DNA of 64,000 bases, taken from contig NZ_WMIE01000002.1 in NCBI RefSeq assembly GCF_009711225.1, positions 124,001 to 188,000 of the forward strand, read 5' to 3'. The position numbers and the translations under genes were made by a program. Below, piece by piece: positions 16,791-27,849 of this stretch. The notes beneath the pieces are model-generated. The model searched no databases. It was not told the origin of the DNA and saw only the letters and a list, made by a program, of their open reading frames with translations. The DNA comes from Paracoccus aestuariivivens. GTDB taxonomy: Bacteria > Pseudomonadota > Alphaproteobacteria > Rhodobacterales > Rhodobacteraceae. Positions within the stretch are counted from its first letter, which is position 1. Every line of letters begins with the position of its first letter.

Positions 16791-18138
16791 TTTGGGCTGC
16801 CTTGATGAAGGTCATAGGGTTCATGGCACGACCGTTCACGCGGACTTCGTAGTGAAGATGCGGACCGGTCGATCGACCGGTACTGCCCATAGCACCGATC
16901 AGGCTTCCGCGCGATACCTTTTGACCCACCTTGACCTTAATCTTGGATAGGTGCCCGAACCGGGTCTCGACGCCCATTTCATGCTGGATCTTGATGAGGT
17001 TTCCATAGGCACCCATTCGACCGGCGTAGATCACTGTCCCCTCTGCCGTCGAGTAGATCGGAGTTCCGACCGGCGCAGCCATGTCGATCCCCTCATGCGC
17101 GCGACCCCAACGACGCCCGAAGGGCGAGGTATAGCGGAAGGCGCTTTTCACCGGCATCGCCAGCGGCATCTTTTCGACCGCGATGCGGTAGGTGTTCATC
17201 TTGTCGAGCGTGATCATGATCTCTTTGGCTTTAGCTTCGCCCTGAGAGATCGCGGCGTCGCCGCTCGATGAATAGCTGACGGGGTTCAACGGACCGCCTT
17301 CGCCCGAATAGCCCCGACGGATGGTTTTCAACACGTCGTCGGGATTCATGCCGACATTGCGGAACATCTCGTCCAGCGGCTTGACCGAGATCGTCACGGC
17401 ATCTTCCAGCTGCGACATGATCTCGTCGTTATGGGCGATAATCTGGTCGCGTTCGACGGTCAGTGCCTCGGCAGTGCGCTTGGCTTCGGTGGCTTCGACC
17501 GATGCCTTGCTGCGGTCATCGACGGCCTGCTTCAATTCGCCGGACAGGATATCGAATGCGGCTTGCAGTTCGGCGGTGCGTTCAAGCGGAACCGCCTTGC
17601 TGTCCGATGCGTTGACCCCCAAAGCATCATCGCGCTGCTTCAGAGCGACCTGCAGGCTGCTTTGGATCGCGTCCATGCCGGTTTCCAGTTCGCGGCGACG
17701 GGCCTCGGAGTCGAGAAGTTGCGACTGCATGTCCGAGACCTGGTCAAGCGCGACCGTAAAGCGGTTCTGCGCAGCGACCGCCTCGGCAGCGCGGGCATCG
17801 CGTTCGGTCGATAGATCGGTCAGGCGGGCCTCGAACGCACCTTGGGAACGACGGGCGTGATCGCGTGTTCCTTGGGCGCTGATGGCGTCAATCGCCAGGA
17901 TTGAGCTGGCGATGATCGTCCAGCCGAACAGAACAGCCGCGCCCCCCAAGGCAACAAGCTGGACCGCCGGGCTAAGCCTGACGAAGCGGGTCGAACTGTC
18001 CGATTTCAGAAAGAGACGCTGTTCTGGCAGCCAGCGCTCTAGCACCGAATTCAGACTGTGTGTGATGCGCAATGTCCCTGATCCATTCTGTTTGCTTCGC
18101 GACCTGACCGAGCAGAGGCGGCCGCGGTTGCCATTCAT
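16780..18138 (-). CDS. M23 (LytM-type) peptidoglycan peptidase
   Basis: Membrane-anchored murein endopeptidase. One membrane segment lies near LVALGGAAVLFGWTIIASSI, followed by a long coiled coil (heptads rich in Ala/Glu/Arg) and a C-terminal M23 domain. Zinc motifs are HEGIDMAAPVGTP and GPHLHYEVRVNG, with GHLSKIKVKVGQKV between, so all ligands (H, D, H) appear present. The start is uncertain: ATG 18138 gives 452 residues without a good ribosome-binding site, while a TTG at 18072 (product begins LRITHSLNSVLERWLPEQRL) is preceded by AGGGA. It is translationally coupled to the bactofilin. Confidence 0.9.
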   Translation of the reverse strand: MNGNRGRLCSVRSRSKQNGSGTLRITHSLNSVLERWLPEQRLFLKSDSSTRFVRLSPAVQLVALGGAAVLFGWTIIASSILAIDAISAQGTRDHARRSQGAFEARLTDLSTERDARAAEAVAAQNRFTVALDQVSDMQSQLLDSEARRRELETGMDAIQSSLQVALKQRDDALGVNASDSKAVPLERTAELQAAFDILSGELKQAVDDRSKASVEATEAKRTAEALTVERDQIIAHNDEIMSQLEDAVTISVKPLDEMFRNVGMNPDDVLKTIRRGYSGEGGPLNPVSYSSSGDAAISQGEAKAKEIMITLDKMNTYRIAVEKMPLAMPVKSAFRYTSPFGRRWGRAHEGIDMAAPVGTPIYSTAEGTVIYAGRMGAYGNLIKIQHEMGVETRFGHLSKIKVKVGQKVSRGSLIGAMGSTGRSTGPHLHYEVRVNGRAMNPMTFIKAAQNVF

Positions 18139-18472
18139 AAATCCGAGCTGTGCTCAAAGCGCAACATTTGGAGAAATACTGCTTTGAATATGGGCGGATT
18201 GACGCCGATCTTTTTCAGGCAAATCAGTCAAGATTTGCCACTACTCAACCCATAGTTGATTCACGAAGTTCTGAGCCTTTCGTGAGGTTTTCGCCATAGA
18301 TCTCTGAGGTTTTTTGGAAAACTCCGTGACATGCCGCCATATACCGTAGCGTCGGGCGGAAAACCGGTTCGTTTAGCTTTCGCTCCATTTATGCCCTGCA
18401 ATCGGGCAGAAACGACGTGCGAGGTGGGAACTTTGAAGATGACGCTGCGTTGCAGCGTCCGCGTTGCGGCGA
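18139..18472. other. Intergenic region, M23 peptidase/MFS pump
   Basis: These 334 bases hold no convincing gene. The part next to 18139 is AT-richer and should carry the promoter of the minus-strand M23-bactofilin unit. An 84-codon minus frame (18261-18515) overlaps the MFS gene end and has no family resemblance. A hairpin at 18441-18459 serves the MFS gene. Confidence 0.6.
18441..18459 (-). terminator. Hairpin after the MFS gene
   Basis: Perfect 8-base stem GACGCTGC/GCAGCGTC with a 3-base loop, just past the minus-strand MFS stop. The following sequence on the minus strand (ATCTTC) is only weakly T-rich, so this is a possible, not certain, terminator. Confidence 0.45.
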
Positions 18473-19681
18473 TCAGCCCTGCCGCAGCAGCTGCCTTTCG
18501 CGCGCCATGACCCACAGCGTCGATAAGATCGATCCAGCCGAGACCGTCACCATGATGACCAGCAGCGGGGCCGCGCCGGCTTCGTCGTGTAGAAACGCAC
18601 CGGCCAAAGCGGCAAGCCCCGCGCCTCCTGCCACCGCCATGGCACCGCCAAGACCGCTGGCGGTGCCCGCCAGTTCGGGGCGGACGCTCATCATTCCGGC
18701 ATTGGCGTTCGGTAGCAACATACCGTTACCCAGCCCCATAACCGCGACTGATCCGAAGAAGATCAGCGGCGTCTGGTTGCCGATGATATCGATGAGCAGG
18801 GCGATGGCCAACGGTATCGTGCAGATGATGGCCCCTGCCAGTATCATCCGGTTCATGCCGATCCTGATCGAGAACCGCGCCGACAGAAAGTTGCCCAACG
18901 CATAGCCCAGCGAGGGCGCGGCGAACCAGTAACCTACCTCGGCGGGTGTCAGGTGCAGGACCCTTTGGCCGACAAACGGTGCGCCGCCCAGATAGGCGTA
19001 AAAGGCGCCTGCACTCAGGGTTGCTGCCAAGGCATAGCCCCAGAACCGGTGCGAGCGGGCAAGCTGGGGATAGGTGGCAATCTGCTGGCGCAATGGAACG
19101 CCCGCGCCTCGGGCGGTCTCGTGCAGATTGAACCAGCAGACGACCAGAACGACGCTGCCGAGGATGCCCATCGTGGCGAAACTGGCCTTCCAGCCGAAGC
19201 TTTCATCCAGCACACCGCCGATTGTCGGTGCAATCATCGGCACCAGAGACATGCCCATGGTGACATAGCCGATCATGCTTGCGGCGTTTTCCGCGGGAAC
19301 CATGTCCCGCACCACGGCGCGGCTCAGGACGAAGCCGACAGTGATCACCGCTTGCAACATGCGGAAGAACAGGAACCAGCCCGCCGTTGGCGCCAGCAGC
19401 GTGCCAGCCGTCGCGACAAGGAAGATCGAGAATGCACCAAGGATCACTGGCCTGCGTCCGAACAGATCGCTGACCGGTCCGCAAAGCAGTTGCAGCACTG
19501 CACTGACGCCCAGAAATGCCGAGACGGAAAGCTGCATGACGGCGTAATCCACGCCGAAATCCCGCGCCATCCCGGGCAGCGAGGGCAAGAAGATGTTCAT
19601 CGCAAGCGCGCCCACGCCGGTAATCGAAACCAGCGTCAGAAGGCTGGGCCGCGGGGCGGCCATATCGGTTTTCGGCGTCAT
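18473..19681 (-). CDS. MFS multidrug transporter, Bcr/CflA family
   Basis: A 402-residue, 12-helix major facilitator. The N-terminal pattern FLPSLPGMARDFGVDYAVMQ and the loop 2-3 motif GPVSDLFGRRPVIL are typical of the drug:H+ antiporter Bcr/CflA branch; motif C-like glycines occur in GMSLVPMIAPTIGGVLDESFG. It probably exports a drug or small metabolite from the cytoplasm; the substrate cannot be read from sequence. It is followed closely upstream by the DUF486 gene on the same strand, so a shared transcript with dnaB is possible. Confidence 0.88.
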   Translation of the reverse strand: MTPKTDMAAPRPSLLTLVSITGVGALAMNIFLPSLPGMARDFGVDYAVMQLSVSAFLGVSAVLQLLCGPVSDLFGRRPVILGAFSIFLVATAGTLLAPTAGWFLFFRMLQAVITVGFVLSRAVVRDMVPAENAASMIGYVTMGMSLVPMIAPTIGGVLDESFGWKASFATMGILGSVVLVVCWFNLHETARGAGVPLRQQIATYPQLARSHRFWGYALAATLSAGAFYAYLGGAPFVGQRVLHLTPAEVGYWFAAPSLGYALGNFLSARFSIRIGMNRMILAGAIICTIPLAIALLIDIIGNQTPLIFFGSVAVMGLGNGMLLPNANAGMMSVRPELAGTASGLGGAMAVAGGAGLAALAGAFLHDEAGAAPLLVIMVTVSAGSILSTLWVMARERQLLRQG

Positions 19682-19687
19682 GCCGAT

Positions 19688-20107
19688 CTATTCGCGCGTC
19701 TCCGCGGGAATGACAACCGGCTGATTGTATGGAAGTGCTTCTTCCTTATGCGAGGAACCGCCGAAATTCGAAAAGATCAGGAACGCACCAAGGCAGATCA
19801 GGGCAAAGCCCGCCAGCACGTTCCAGGTGATTTTCTCGCCCAGATAGGCCCATGAGAAGACCACGAAGACCGACAGGCTGATGACTTCTTGGATGGTTTT
19901 CAACTGCGCCGCGTTGAAATGCCCGTAGCCGATCCGGTTGGCAGGAACCTGCAACAGATACTCGAAAAACGCGATGCCCCAGCTGACCAAGACCACGACG
20001 AAAAGCGGCGCGGCCTTGAACTTCAGGTGCCCATACCACGCGAAAGTCATGAAGACGTTCGAGGCCAGCAGTAGCCCGATGGTCAGGGCCGGGACGGGCA
20101 GGGTCAT
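19688..20107 (-). CDS. DUF486 / DMT-type small membrane protein
   Basis: A 139-residue protein with four membrane segments (MTLPVPALTIGLLLASNVFM; LFVVVLVSWGIAFFEYLL; VISLSVFVVFSWAYL; VLAGFALICLGAFLIF). The motifs TFAWYGHLKF, PANRIGYGHFNAAQLKTIQE and AYLGEKITWN mark the DUF486 family, related to small multidrug/DMT transporters. The C-terminal ~20 residues are an extra hydrophilic tail. The ATG at 20107 overlaps the dnaB stop as TGATG; the longer frame to 20260 lies inside dnaB. No experimental function is known to me. Confidence 0.85.
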   Translation of the reverse strand: MTLPVPALTIGLLLASNVFMTFAWYGHLKFKAAPLFVVVLVSWGIAFFEYLLQVPANRIGYGHFNAAQLKTIQEVISLSVFVVFSWAYLGEKITWNVLAGFALICLGAFLIFSNFGGSSHKEEALPYNQPVVIPAETRE

Positions 20108-21603
20108 CAGTTGTGATCCCAGCTGCGATGCTTTTCGAGGTTGCCGAAGCGGGTGAAGCGGCCCTCGAAGGACAGTTCCACCGTACCGATCGGACCGTGA
20201 CGCTGCTTGCCGATGATGACCTCGGCCTTGCCATGGCAGGATTCCATGATCTGCTGCCATGCGGCCATCTTGTCCAACTCATGGTCGGCGGGCTTTTCGC
20301 GCTCGCGGTAATATTCCTCACGGAAGACGAACATCACGATGTCGGCGTCCTGCTCGATTGAGCCGGATTCGCGCAGGTCCGAAAGCTGCGGGCGTTTGTC
20401 CTCGCGGCTTTCGACGGCGCGCGACAGCTGCGACAAGGCGATGACGGGGATGTCCAGCTCCTTGGCGATGGCTTTGAGGCCCTGCGTGATCTCGGACACC
20501 TCGTTCACGCGGCTGTCCTTGGCGGTCGCTGCGCGCAGAAGTTGAAGATAGTCCACGATCAACACGTCGAGGCCCATCGTCCGTTTCAACTTGCGCGCGC
20601 GGGCGGCAAGCTGGTTGATCGGCAAAGCGGGCGTGTCGTCGATGTAAAGCGGGCAGTTCTGCAGGTCATGCGCGGCTTTGACGAAGCGGCGGAACTCATC
20701 CTCGGTCATGTCACCGCGACGGATCGATTCCGAAGGAACCTCGGCGGCTTCTGAAAGGATACGTGCGGCCAACTGCTCGGCCGACATCTCAAGGCTGAAG
20801 AAGCCCACGACGCCGCCCGCCACCGTGCCATGTGTGCCGTCCGACTGCTCGCCCATGCGATGCACCTTGGCGACATTGAAGGCGATGTTAGTGGCCAGCG
20901 AGGTTTTCCCCATCGAGGGGCGACCGGCCAGAATGATCAGGTCCGAGCGGTTCAAGCCGCCCATCTTGGCGTCCAGATCGATCAGGCCGCAGGAGACGCC
21001 GGAAAGCCCGCCGCCCCGGCTGAAGGCCGCGTTCGCCGCATTCAGCGCGCCGCTGACCGCCGACAGGAAGCTTTGGAAGCCGCGCTCGGCGGTGCCTTGT
21101 TCGCCCAGCTTGTAAAGCGTTTGCTCGGCTTCCTTAATCTGCTCTTCAGCGGAATCGGAAACCGAAACGGTGGAGGCACGGGAAGAGATGTCCTGTCCGA
21201 GCGTAATCAGGTCGCGGCGCAGCGCGAATTCGCGGATCATCTGCGCATAGTCGCGCGCGGCATGGGATGAGATCGCCGCACCGGCCAGACGCGCCAGATA
21301 GGCCGGACCACCCAGTTCCTTGAGGCCCGCGTCGTTTTCCATGAAGGCCTTGATCGTCACCGGGCTGGCAAGGGCGTTCTTGGCGATGCGCTCGATGCAG
21401 ATCTCATAGATGCGGCGATGGACCGGATCGTAAAAATGCTTGGGCTGGATGATGCGCGAAACGTGGTCATAGACCTCGTTATTGGTGAGCAGTGCGCCCA
21501 GCAATTGCTGTTCGGCCTCGATCGAGAAGGGCACGGCCTGCGCGGCGGCGGCCTCGGCGATCTCGCTTGGGTTTCTGATTTCGACGGCGCGTAGCTCGCT
21601 CAT
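20107..21603 (-). CDS. dnaB: Replicative DNA helicase DnaB
   Basis: Hexameric 5'-3' helicase of the replication fork. The N-terminal primase-interacting domain (about 25-130) is followed by the RecA-fold motor, with Walker A GRPSMGKTS (227-235), Walker B region LDVLIVDYLQLL, the H3 motif region VIALSQLSRAVE and the arginine-finger region RHGPIGTVEL. Length 498 residues is typical. There is no intein. It is the first gene of a short minus-strand unit with the DUF486 and MFS genes. Confidence 0.97.
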   Translation of the reverse strand: MSELRAVEIRNPSEIAEAAAAQAVPFSIEAEQQLLGALLTNNEVYDHVSRIIQPKHFYDPVHRRIYEICIERIAKNALASPVTIKAFMENDAGLKELGGPAYLARLAGAAISSHAARDYAQMIREFALRRDLITLGQDISSRASTVSVSDSAEEQIKEAEQTLYKLGEQGTAERGFQSFLSAVSGALNAANAAFSRGGGLSGVSCGLIDLDAKMGGLNRSDLIILAGRPSMGKTSLATNIAFNVAKVHRMGEQSDGTHGTVAGGVVGFFSLEMSAEQLAARILSEAAEVPSESIRRGDMTEDEFRRFVKAAHDLQNCPLYIDDTPALPINQLAARARKLKRTMGLDVLIVDYLQLLRAATAKDSRVNEVSEITQGLKAIAKELDIPVIALSQLSRAVESREDKRPQLSDLRESGSIEQDADIVMFVFREEYYREREKPADHELDKMAAWQQIMESCHGKAEVIIGKQRHGPIGTVELSFEGRFTRFGNLEKHRSWDHN

Positions 21604-21756
21604 CCCTTGTGGGCTCCGGATGTTCGACTCGGGTGAGGGTTGTTATCCACCCTAGATGGTCTGGGGTCCATCTGGATATCTTGTGGATAAGCTGGGGACA
21701 AGATTGCCGCCCGCGCTTGTGGCACGGGCGGCGTGATGTTTCCGCAGCGTTACGGC

Positions 21757-22428
21757 TTACGGGTGGGCGGCCTGCCATGCGCGCGGATCGGTCAGGAAGC
21801 TCTCGACCTCGTTCAGCGTGGCTTCATCGTAGAAGCCCTGCGCCTTGGCCTCGGCCAGAACGTCCCACCAAGTGCAGAGGTAGTGCAGCTGCACGCCGTG
21901 ATCGGCAAGGCGCTGGGTCGTTTCCGGGAAGATGCCGTAATAGAAGATCACTGCGGTATGGGCGCAGGAGGCACCGGTCTCGCGGATCGCATCGACGAAG
22001 CTGAGCTTCGAGCCGCCATCGGTGGTCAGATCCTCGACCAGCAACACGCGCTCGCCCTCGGACATGGCGCCTTCGATGCGGGCGTTGCGGCCATAACCTT
22101 TGGGCTTCTTGCGCACATAGGTCATCGGCAGTTCAAGCCGCTCGGCGACCAAAGCCGCGAAGGGAATGCCCGCCGTCTCGCCACCGGCGATATTGTCGAA
22201 AGCGTCGAAACCCGCATCGCGCAGCACCGTCGCCGACAGGAAATCCATCAGCGTCGAGCGGATGCGCGGGAAGCTGATCAGCTTGCGGCAGTCGATATAG
22301 GTCGGGCCTTTCAGACCCGAAGCATAGGTATAGGGCTCGGCCGCGTTGAAATGGACGGCCTTGATCTCAAGCAGCATCCGGGCGGTCAGGCGCGCGATTT
22401 CCTCACGCGGGGGGAAGGGCAGGGTCAT
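21757..22428 (-). CDS. pyrE: Orotate phosphoribosyltransferase
   Basis: Converts orotate plus PRPP to orotidine 5'-phosphate in pyrimidine synthesis. The PRPP loop [15 protein letters not shown] is intact, and the N-terminal [18 protein letters not shown] and [13 protein letters not shown] (flexible-loop lysines) fit the family. The start ATG 22428 overlaps the pyrC stop as ATGA, which favours it over the in-frame codon at 22449. The product is 223 residues. It sits in a pyrC-pyrE operon. Confidence 0.95.
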   Translation of the reverse strand: MTLPFPPREEIARLTARMLLEIKAVHFNAAEPYTYASGLKGPTYIDCRKLISFPRIRSTLMDFLSATVLRDAGFDAFDNIAGGETAGIPFAALVAERLELPMTYVRKKPKGYGRNARIEGAMSEGERVLLVEDLTTDGGSKLSFVDAIRETGASCAHTAVIFYYGIFPETTQRLADHGVQLHYLCTWWDVLAEAKAQGFYDEATLNEVESFLTDPRAWQAAHP

Positions 22429-23468
22429 GCGGGGTCCTCGACATGCCAATACAGCGGGAAGCCGGGATCGAAAACGGTGACGGTCTCGTCTCCGGCGGGG
22501 ATATGGGTGGGGTACTCCGCCGGAATGTCGCGTCTGACAAGCCGGATGGAGTCCTCGTTCACCGGCAGCCGGTAGAATGCAGGACCATGCAGCGAGGTAA
22601 ACCCTTCGAGCCGATCAAGTGCTCCTTCGTTTTCGAAGACCTGCGCAAGGATCGACATGGTGTTCGGTGCGGTAAAGCATCCCGCGCAGCCACAGGCCGA
22701 TTCCTTGGCGCGGTCGGGATGCGGTGCCGAGTCGGTACCAAGGAAGAAACGCGGATCGCCCGAGGTCGCGGCCTTCAACAGCGCCAGACGGTGCGTCTCG
22801 CGTTTGGCGACCGGTAGGCAATAATAATGGGGGCGTATGCCGCCGACGAGAATGTGGTTGCGGTTGATCACCAGATGATGCGTCGTAATCGTTGCGCCGA
22901 TGTTCTCGTTTGATGAGACGTATTCGACGCCGTTCGCCGTGGTGATATGTTCCATGACCACCCGCAGACCGGGAGTGGCGCGGCGGATCGGGTCCAGCAC
23001 TCGGTCGATGAAGACAGCCTCGCGGTCGAAGATATCGACGGCGGGGTCAGTCACCTCTCCGTGCATGCAAAGCGGGATGCCTGCTTCGGCCATCGCGTCA
23101 AGCACGGGACGGACCTTGTCGAAATCACGCACGCCCGAGGCCGAGTTCGTCGTCGCGCCGGCCGGATACAATTTCACCGCCGAGATGATTCCCTGCTGGT
23201 GAGCGGCAACCAGATCGGCAGGATCGGTCGCCTCGGTCAGATACAGCGTCATCAACGGACGCAGCGTCACATTTTCGGGCAGGGCCGCAAGAATGCGGTC
23301 GCGATAGGCAGCCGCCTGAGCTCCGGTGACAACCGGAGGCACAAGGTTCGGCATGATGATGGCCCGACCGAAATGGCTGGAATATGCTGCAACTGCAGCA
23401 AGCATCTCACCGTCGCGCAGATGCAGATGCCAGTCGTCAGGGCGGCGAAGCGTCACGGAATTTGTCAT
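22425..23468 (-). CDS. pyrC: Dihydroorotase (PyrC type)
   Basis: Zinc amidohydrolase that cyclises carbamoyl-aspartate to dihydroorotate. The [13 protein letters not shown] motif near the N-terminus carries the first metal histidines; [12 protein letters not shown] contains the carbamylated lysine just before it (VKLYPAG); later ligands are in [17 protein letters not shown] and the aspartate of GTDSAPH. Length of 347 residues and motif style match the class II E. coli-type enzyme. It is upstream of and overlaps pyrE. Confidence 0.95.
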   Translation of the reverse strand: MTNSVTLRRPDDWHLHLRDGEMLAAVAAYSSHFGRAIIMPNLVPPVVTGAQAAAYRDRILAALPENVTLRPLMTLYLTEATDPADLVAAHQQGIISAVKLYPAGATTNSASGVRDFDKVRPVLDAMAEAGIPLCMHGEVTDPAVDIFDREAVFIDRVLDPIRRATPGLRVVMEHITTANGVEYVSSNENIGATITTHHLVINRNHILVGGIRPHYYCLPVAKRETHRLALLKAATSGDPRFFLGTDSAPHPDRAKESACGCAGCFTAPNTMSILAQVFENEGALDRLEGFTSLHGPAFYRLPVNEDSIRLVRRDIPAEYPTHIPAGDETVTVFDPGFPLYWHVEDPA

Positions 23469-23595
23469 GGCTTTCCTCTATACCGGCAGAAACGGCATGG
23501 AAATAGCTCACGGGCATCACTCGAAAGAATGACTTGGCAATCTTGGCGGCGAGGCGCAGGTTCGCTTGCTAATATATCAATCGACGGAGGTCAGA

Positions 23596-23910
23596 ATGGC
23601 GAATGGCAAGCTTGACCCGTTTGCAATGGGCAATCCGATGGTGCTGTGGACCCAGATGGCGCGGATCGCCTGGGAATCGCAGATGGTGATTGCGATGCGC
23701 ACGGCCGGAATGATGGGGCTGGTGCGGCAGGATGCGAATGAGCCGACGCGGATGGTGGTCGAAAAGGCCGATGCCGCATCCGAGGCAATGGTTGCGGCAC
23801 TGCGGGCTGCTGGGCGCGGCGAACGAGCCGATCGGGTGATGGCGGCGGCGCTGCGTCCATATCGGCGCCGGACCAAAGCTAATGTGAAGCGCCTGTCGAA
23901 CAAGAAGTGA
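23596..23910 (+). CDS. Small conserved protein, phasin-like (often named 'antifreeze protein')
   Basis: A 104-residue helical protein: MANGKLDPFAMGNPMVLWTQ, then methionine-rich helices (MRTAGMMGLVR, EPTRMVVEKADAASEAMVAAL) and a basic tail (RPYRRRTKANVKRLSNKK). It resembles short alphaproteobacterial proteins that databases often label antifreeze or phasin-like, a name I would not read as a function. GGAGG lies 5 bases before ATG 23596; the in-frame start at 23566 lacks this. A terminator follows. It could coat PHA granules or bind nucleic acid through the basic tail. Confidence 0.65.
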   Translation: MANGKLDPFAMGNPMVLWTQMARIAWESQMVIAMRTAGMMGLVRQDANEPTRMVVEKADAASEAMVAALRAAGRGERADRVMAAALRPYRRRTKANVKRLSNKK

Positions 23911-23944
23911 CCTCGGACGCGGTACACGCGCCTGACGAATGCGA

Positions 23945-23969
23945 AACGCGCCCCGAATTGGGGCGCGTT
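23945..23969. terminator. Bidirectional terminator before gap
   Basis: Perfect 10-base stem AACGCGCCCC/GGGGCGCGTT with a GAATT loop (23945-23954, 23960-23969), followed by CGTCATTTT. It separates the convergent small-protein gene and gap. Confidence 0.85.
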
Positions 23970-23995
23970 CGTCATTTTCGGCGAAGGTAGGCGCT

Positions 23996-24997
<1,002 letters not shown>

Positions 24998-25150
24998 GGT
25001 GTCCCTCCGGGCGCTGATGATGTTTGGAAGGCAGATAGACCGCAAACTTCGGGAAATGCAAATGGCTGGACGCCCGGTTCGGCCAAAAGTTTTGTCAATT
25101 AATCATGTTAGCGCCGAGAGTTTCGGGTCGGCTGCCGGTCTTTCCGGATG

Positions 25151-25294
25151 TTAGCGCCAGAAGCTGAGATACTCGATCAACTCGGCGAATTGTTTGCCCA
25201 GAAATACCGGCAAGTCCCAATGCAGAAAAAGGGCGTCGGCCGCGAATAATGCGAGAATCAACAGGCCGAGGCATATGGCGATCACATTGGTCAT
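25151..25294 (-). CDS. 47-residue single-span membrane protein
   Basis: A short ORF that begins MTNVIAICLGLLILALFA and ends EYLSFWR. One hydrophobic helix (about 4-25) is followed by an amphipathic, aromatic C-terminus. I believe similar short proteins occur beside gap in Rhodobacterales, but that is from memory of protein style, not a search. ATG 25294 has no strong ribosome site, so expression may depend on upstream coupling. The clear membrane pattern and natural stop in a region otherwise without a gene support it. Confidence 0.55.
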   Translation of the reverse strand: MTNVIAICLGLLILALFAADALFLHWDLPVFLGKQFAELIEYLSFWR

Positions 25295-25360
25295 CTGTTC
25301 ATCCAGTTCGGAACGAAAGTGCGAACAGAGCTAGGCCAGCCAGCGCAGGGCGGCAAGCGG

Positions 25361-26395
25361 TCAGTCTATCTGTTCGTCGCTCTCGGCATCCTGAGCGATG
25401 AGGAACAGATCGCCATCGGCCTCCATGCGCCGGATGGTCATGACGACATTGCTCATGGCGATTTCGGCGTCCTTCGATGTGACCGTGCCAATCGTCTCGA
25501 CCTCCTCGCGCAGGCTTTCGGCCAATCGGGTGGGAAGCCCCGCCAGCAGGAAATCGACGGTTGGCTTGTTCTTGCCCTTGGCTCCGGCCATGGCGGAGAT
25601 CATCGTCGGGCCTTCGACTTCACGGATGATGCGGGGAATGTCGCGTACATCGACACGTGCGGGGATGTTCGCCCACGCGAAGATGGTTTTGCGCACTTCG
25701 GTCGCGAAGTCGGTGTCGTCCTCGTCCAGACCCGTCAACACTTCTTCGCGTGTGGTCGAGGTCGCGCCGTTCAGGATGGCTCCGACCTTGTCGACGGCCT
25801 TTCCTTCGATGGCGGGGCGGGGCACAGCGTCGGCGGCCTGTATCAGGGCGCGACCAATGCGGTGCAGGGCCTTTTCCTCGATCGAGCTGGTCAGGGACAT
25901 GGCATATGCGATCTGGCGCGAGCGTTGCGGATCGAGCAGGCCAAAGACTTCGGTCGCGCGGGGAACCGGAAGTTTCGAGAACATCACGGCAGCAATCTCG
26001 ACTGACTCGGTGCGGGCCAGTTCGGCGAGCAGTAGCGGCGAGAAATTCGCGATCCGCTCCCATGGATCGCCGGTGCCGTTCAGGGCTGCAAGGCGTCGCA
26101 GCCGGTCGTTCGTATCGGCGGAAAGATGGCCATCGAGCAGGTCAAGCGTGCTGTCGATATTGCCTGGAAAGCTGACACCGACCGCTTCCAGCTTGTCGCA
26201 GAATTCGGACAGCACGGCGTTGCGGGTGTCGCGATCCACAAGGCCCATCAGCGCCATTTCCTGTGCAAGATCGGTCTGCAAATCGGGCGGCAGTTTCGAC
26301 AGATCCAGTTCCTCGCCTTCGCCCAGCACCACGCGGACGATGATCGCGGCTTTCTGGCGGGCGCTGAGCGGTTGTGTCGTGATGAGTGGGATCAT
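25361..26395 (-). CDS. FliG-like protein (orphan flagellar motor switch homologue)
   Basis: A 344-residue protein that aligns by eye with FliG: an N-terminal helical domain starting LSARQKAAIIVRVVLGEG, a middle domain around ARTESVEIAAVMFSKLPV and a C-terminal domain with VDVRDIPRIIREVEG. In flagellated cells FliG forms the C-ring and contacts the stator. Here it stands alone between gap and purB, with no fli, flg or mot gene in the window. It is divergent from canonical FliG, and the EHPQT-type middle-domain motif is altered. It may belong to a distant flagellar locus or be repurposed. Confidence 0.7.
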   Translation of the reverse strand: MIPLITTQPLSARQKAAIIVRVVLGEGEELDLSKLPPDLQTDLAQEMALMGLVDRDTRNAVLSEFCDKLEAVGVSFPGNIDSTLDLLDGHLSADTNDRLRRLAALNGTGDPWERIANFSPLLLAELARTESVEIAAVMFSKLPVPRATEVFGLLDPQRSRQIAYAMSLTSSIEEKALHRIGRALIQAADAVPRPAIEGKAVDKVGAILNGATSTTREEVLTGLDEDDTDFATEVRKTIFAWANIPARVDVRDIPRIIREVEGPTMISAMAGAKGKNKPTVDFLLAGLPTRLAESLREEVETIGTVTSKDAEIAMSNVVMTIRRMEADGDLFLIAQDAESDEQID

Positions 26396-26456
26396 GTGAC
26401 CGCCCCCGATTCCATTGGCTTCGGGGACAGTCTGGCATCAAATGAAGAACGGGCGG

Positions 26457-27773
<1,317 letters not shown>

Positions 27774-27849
27774 CGGATTCTCCTGTATTTGCAGGCCTGA
27801 TAGCCGCAAGACCCCTTGCCCGCAACCTTGCCGTAAGCATGATATCCAC

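Noticed and set aside
18261..18515. 84-codon minus-strand frame upstream of the M23/MFS gap
   Set aside because: Overlaps the MFS gene end, lacks a ribosome site and resembles no protein family.
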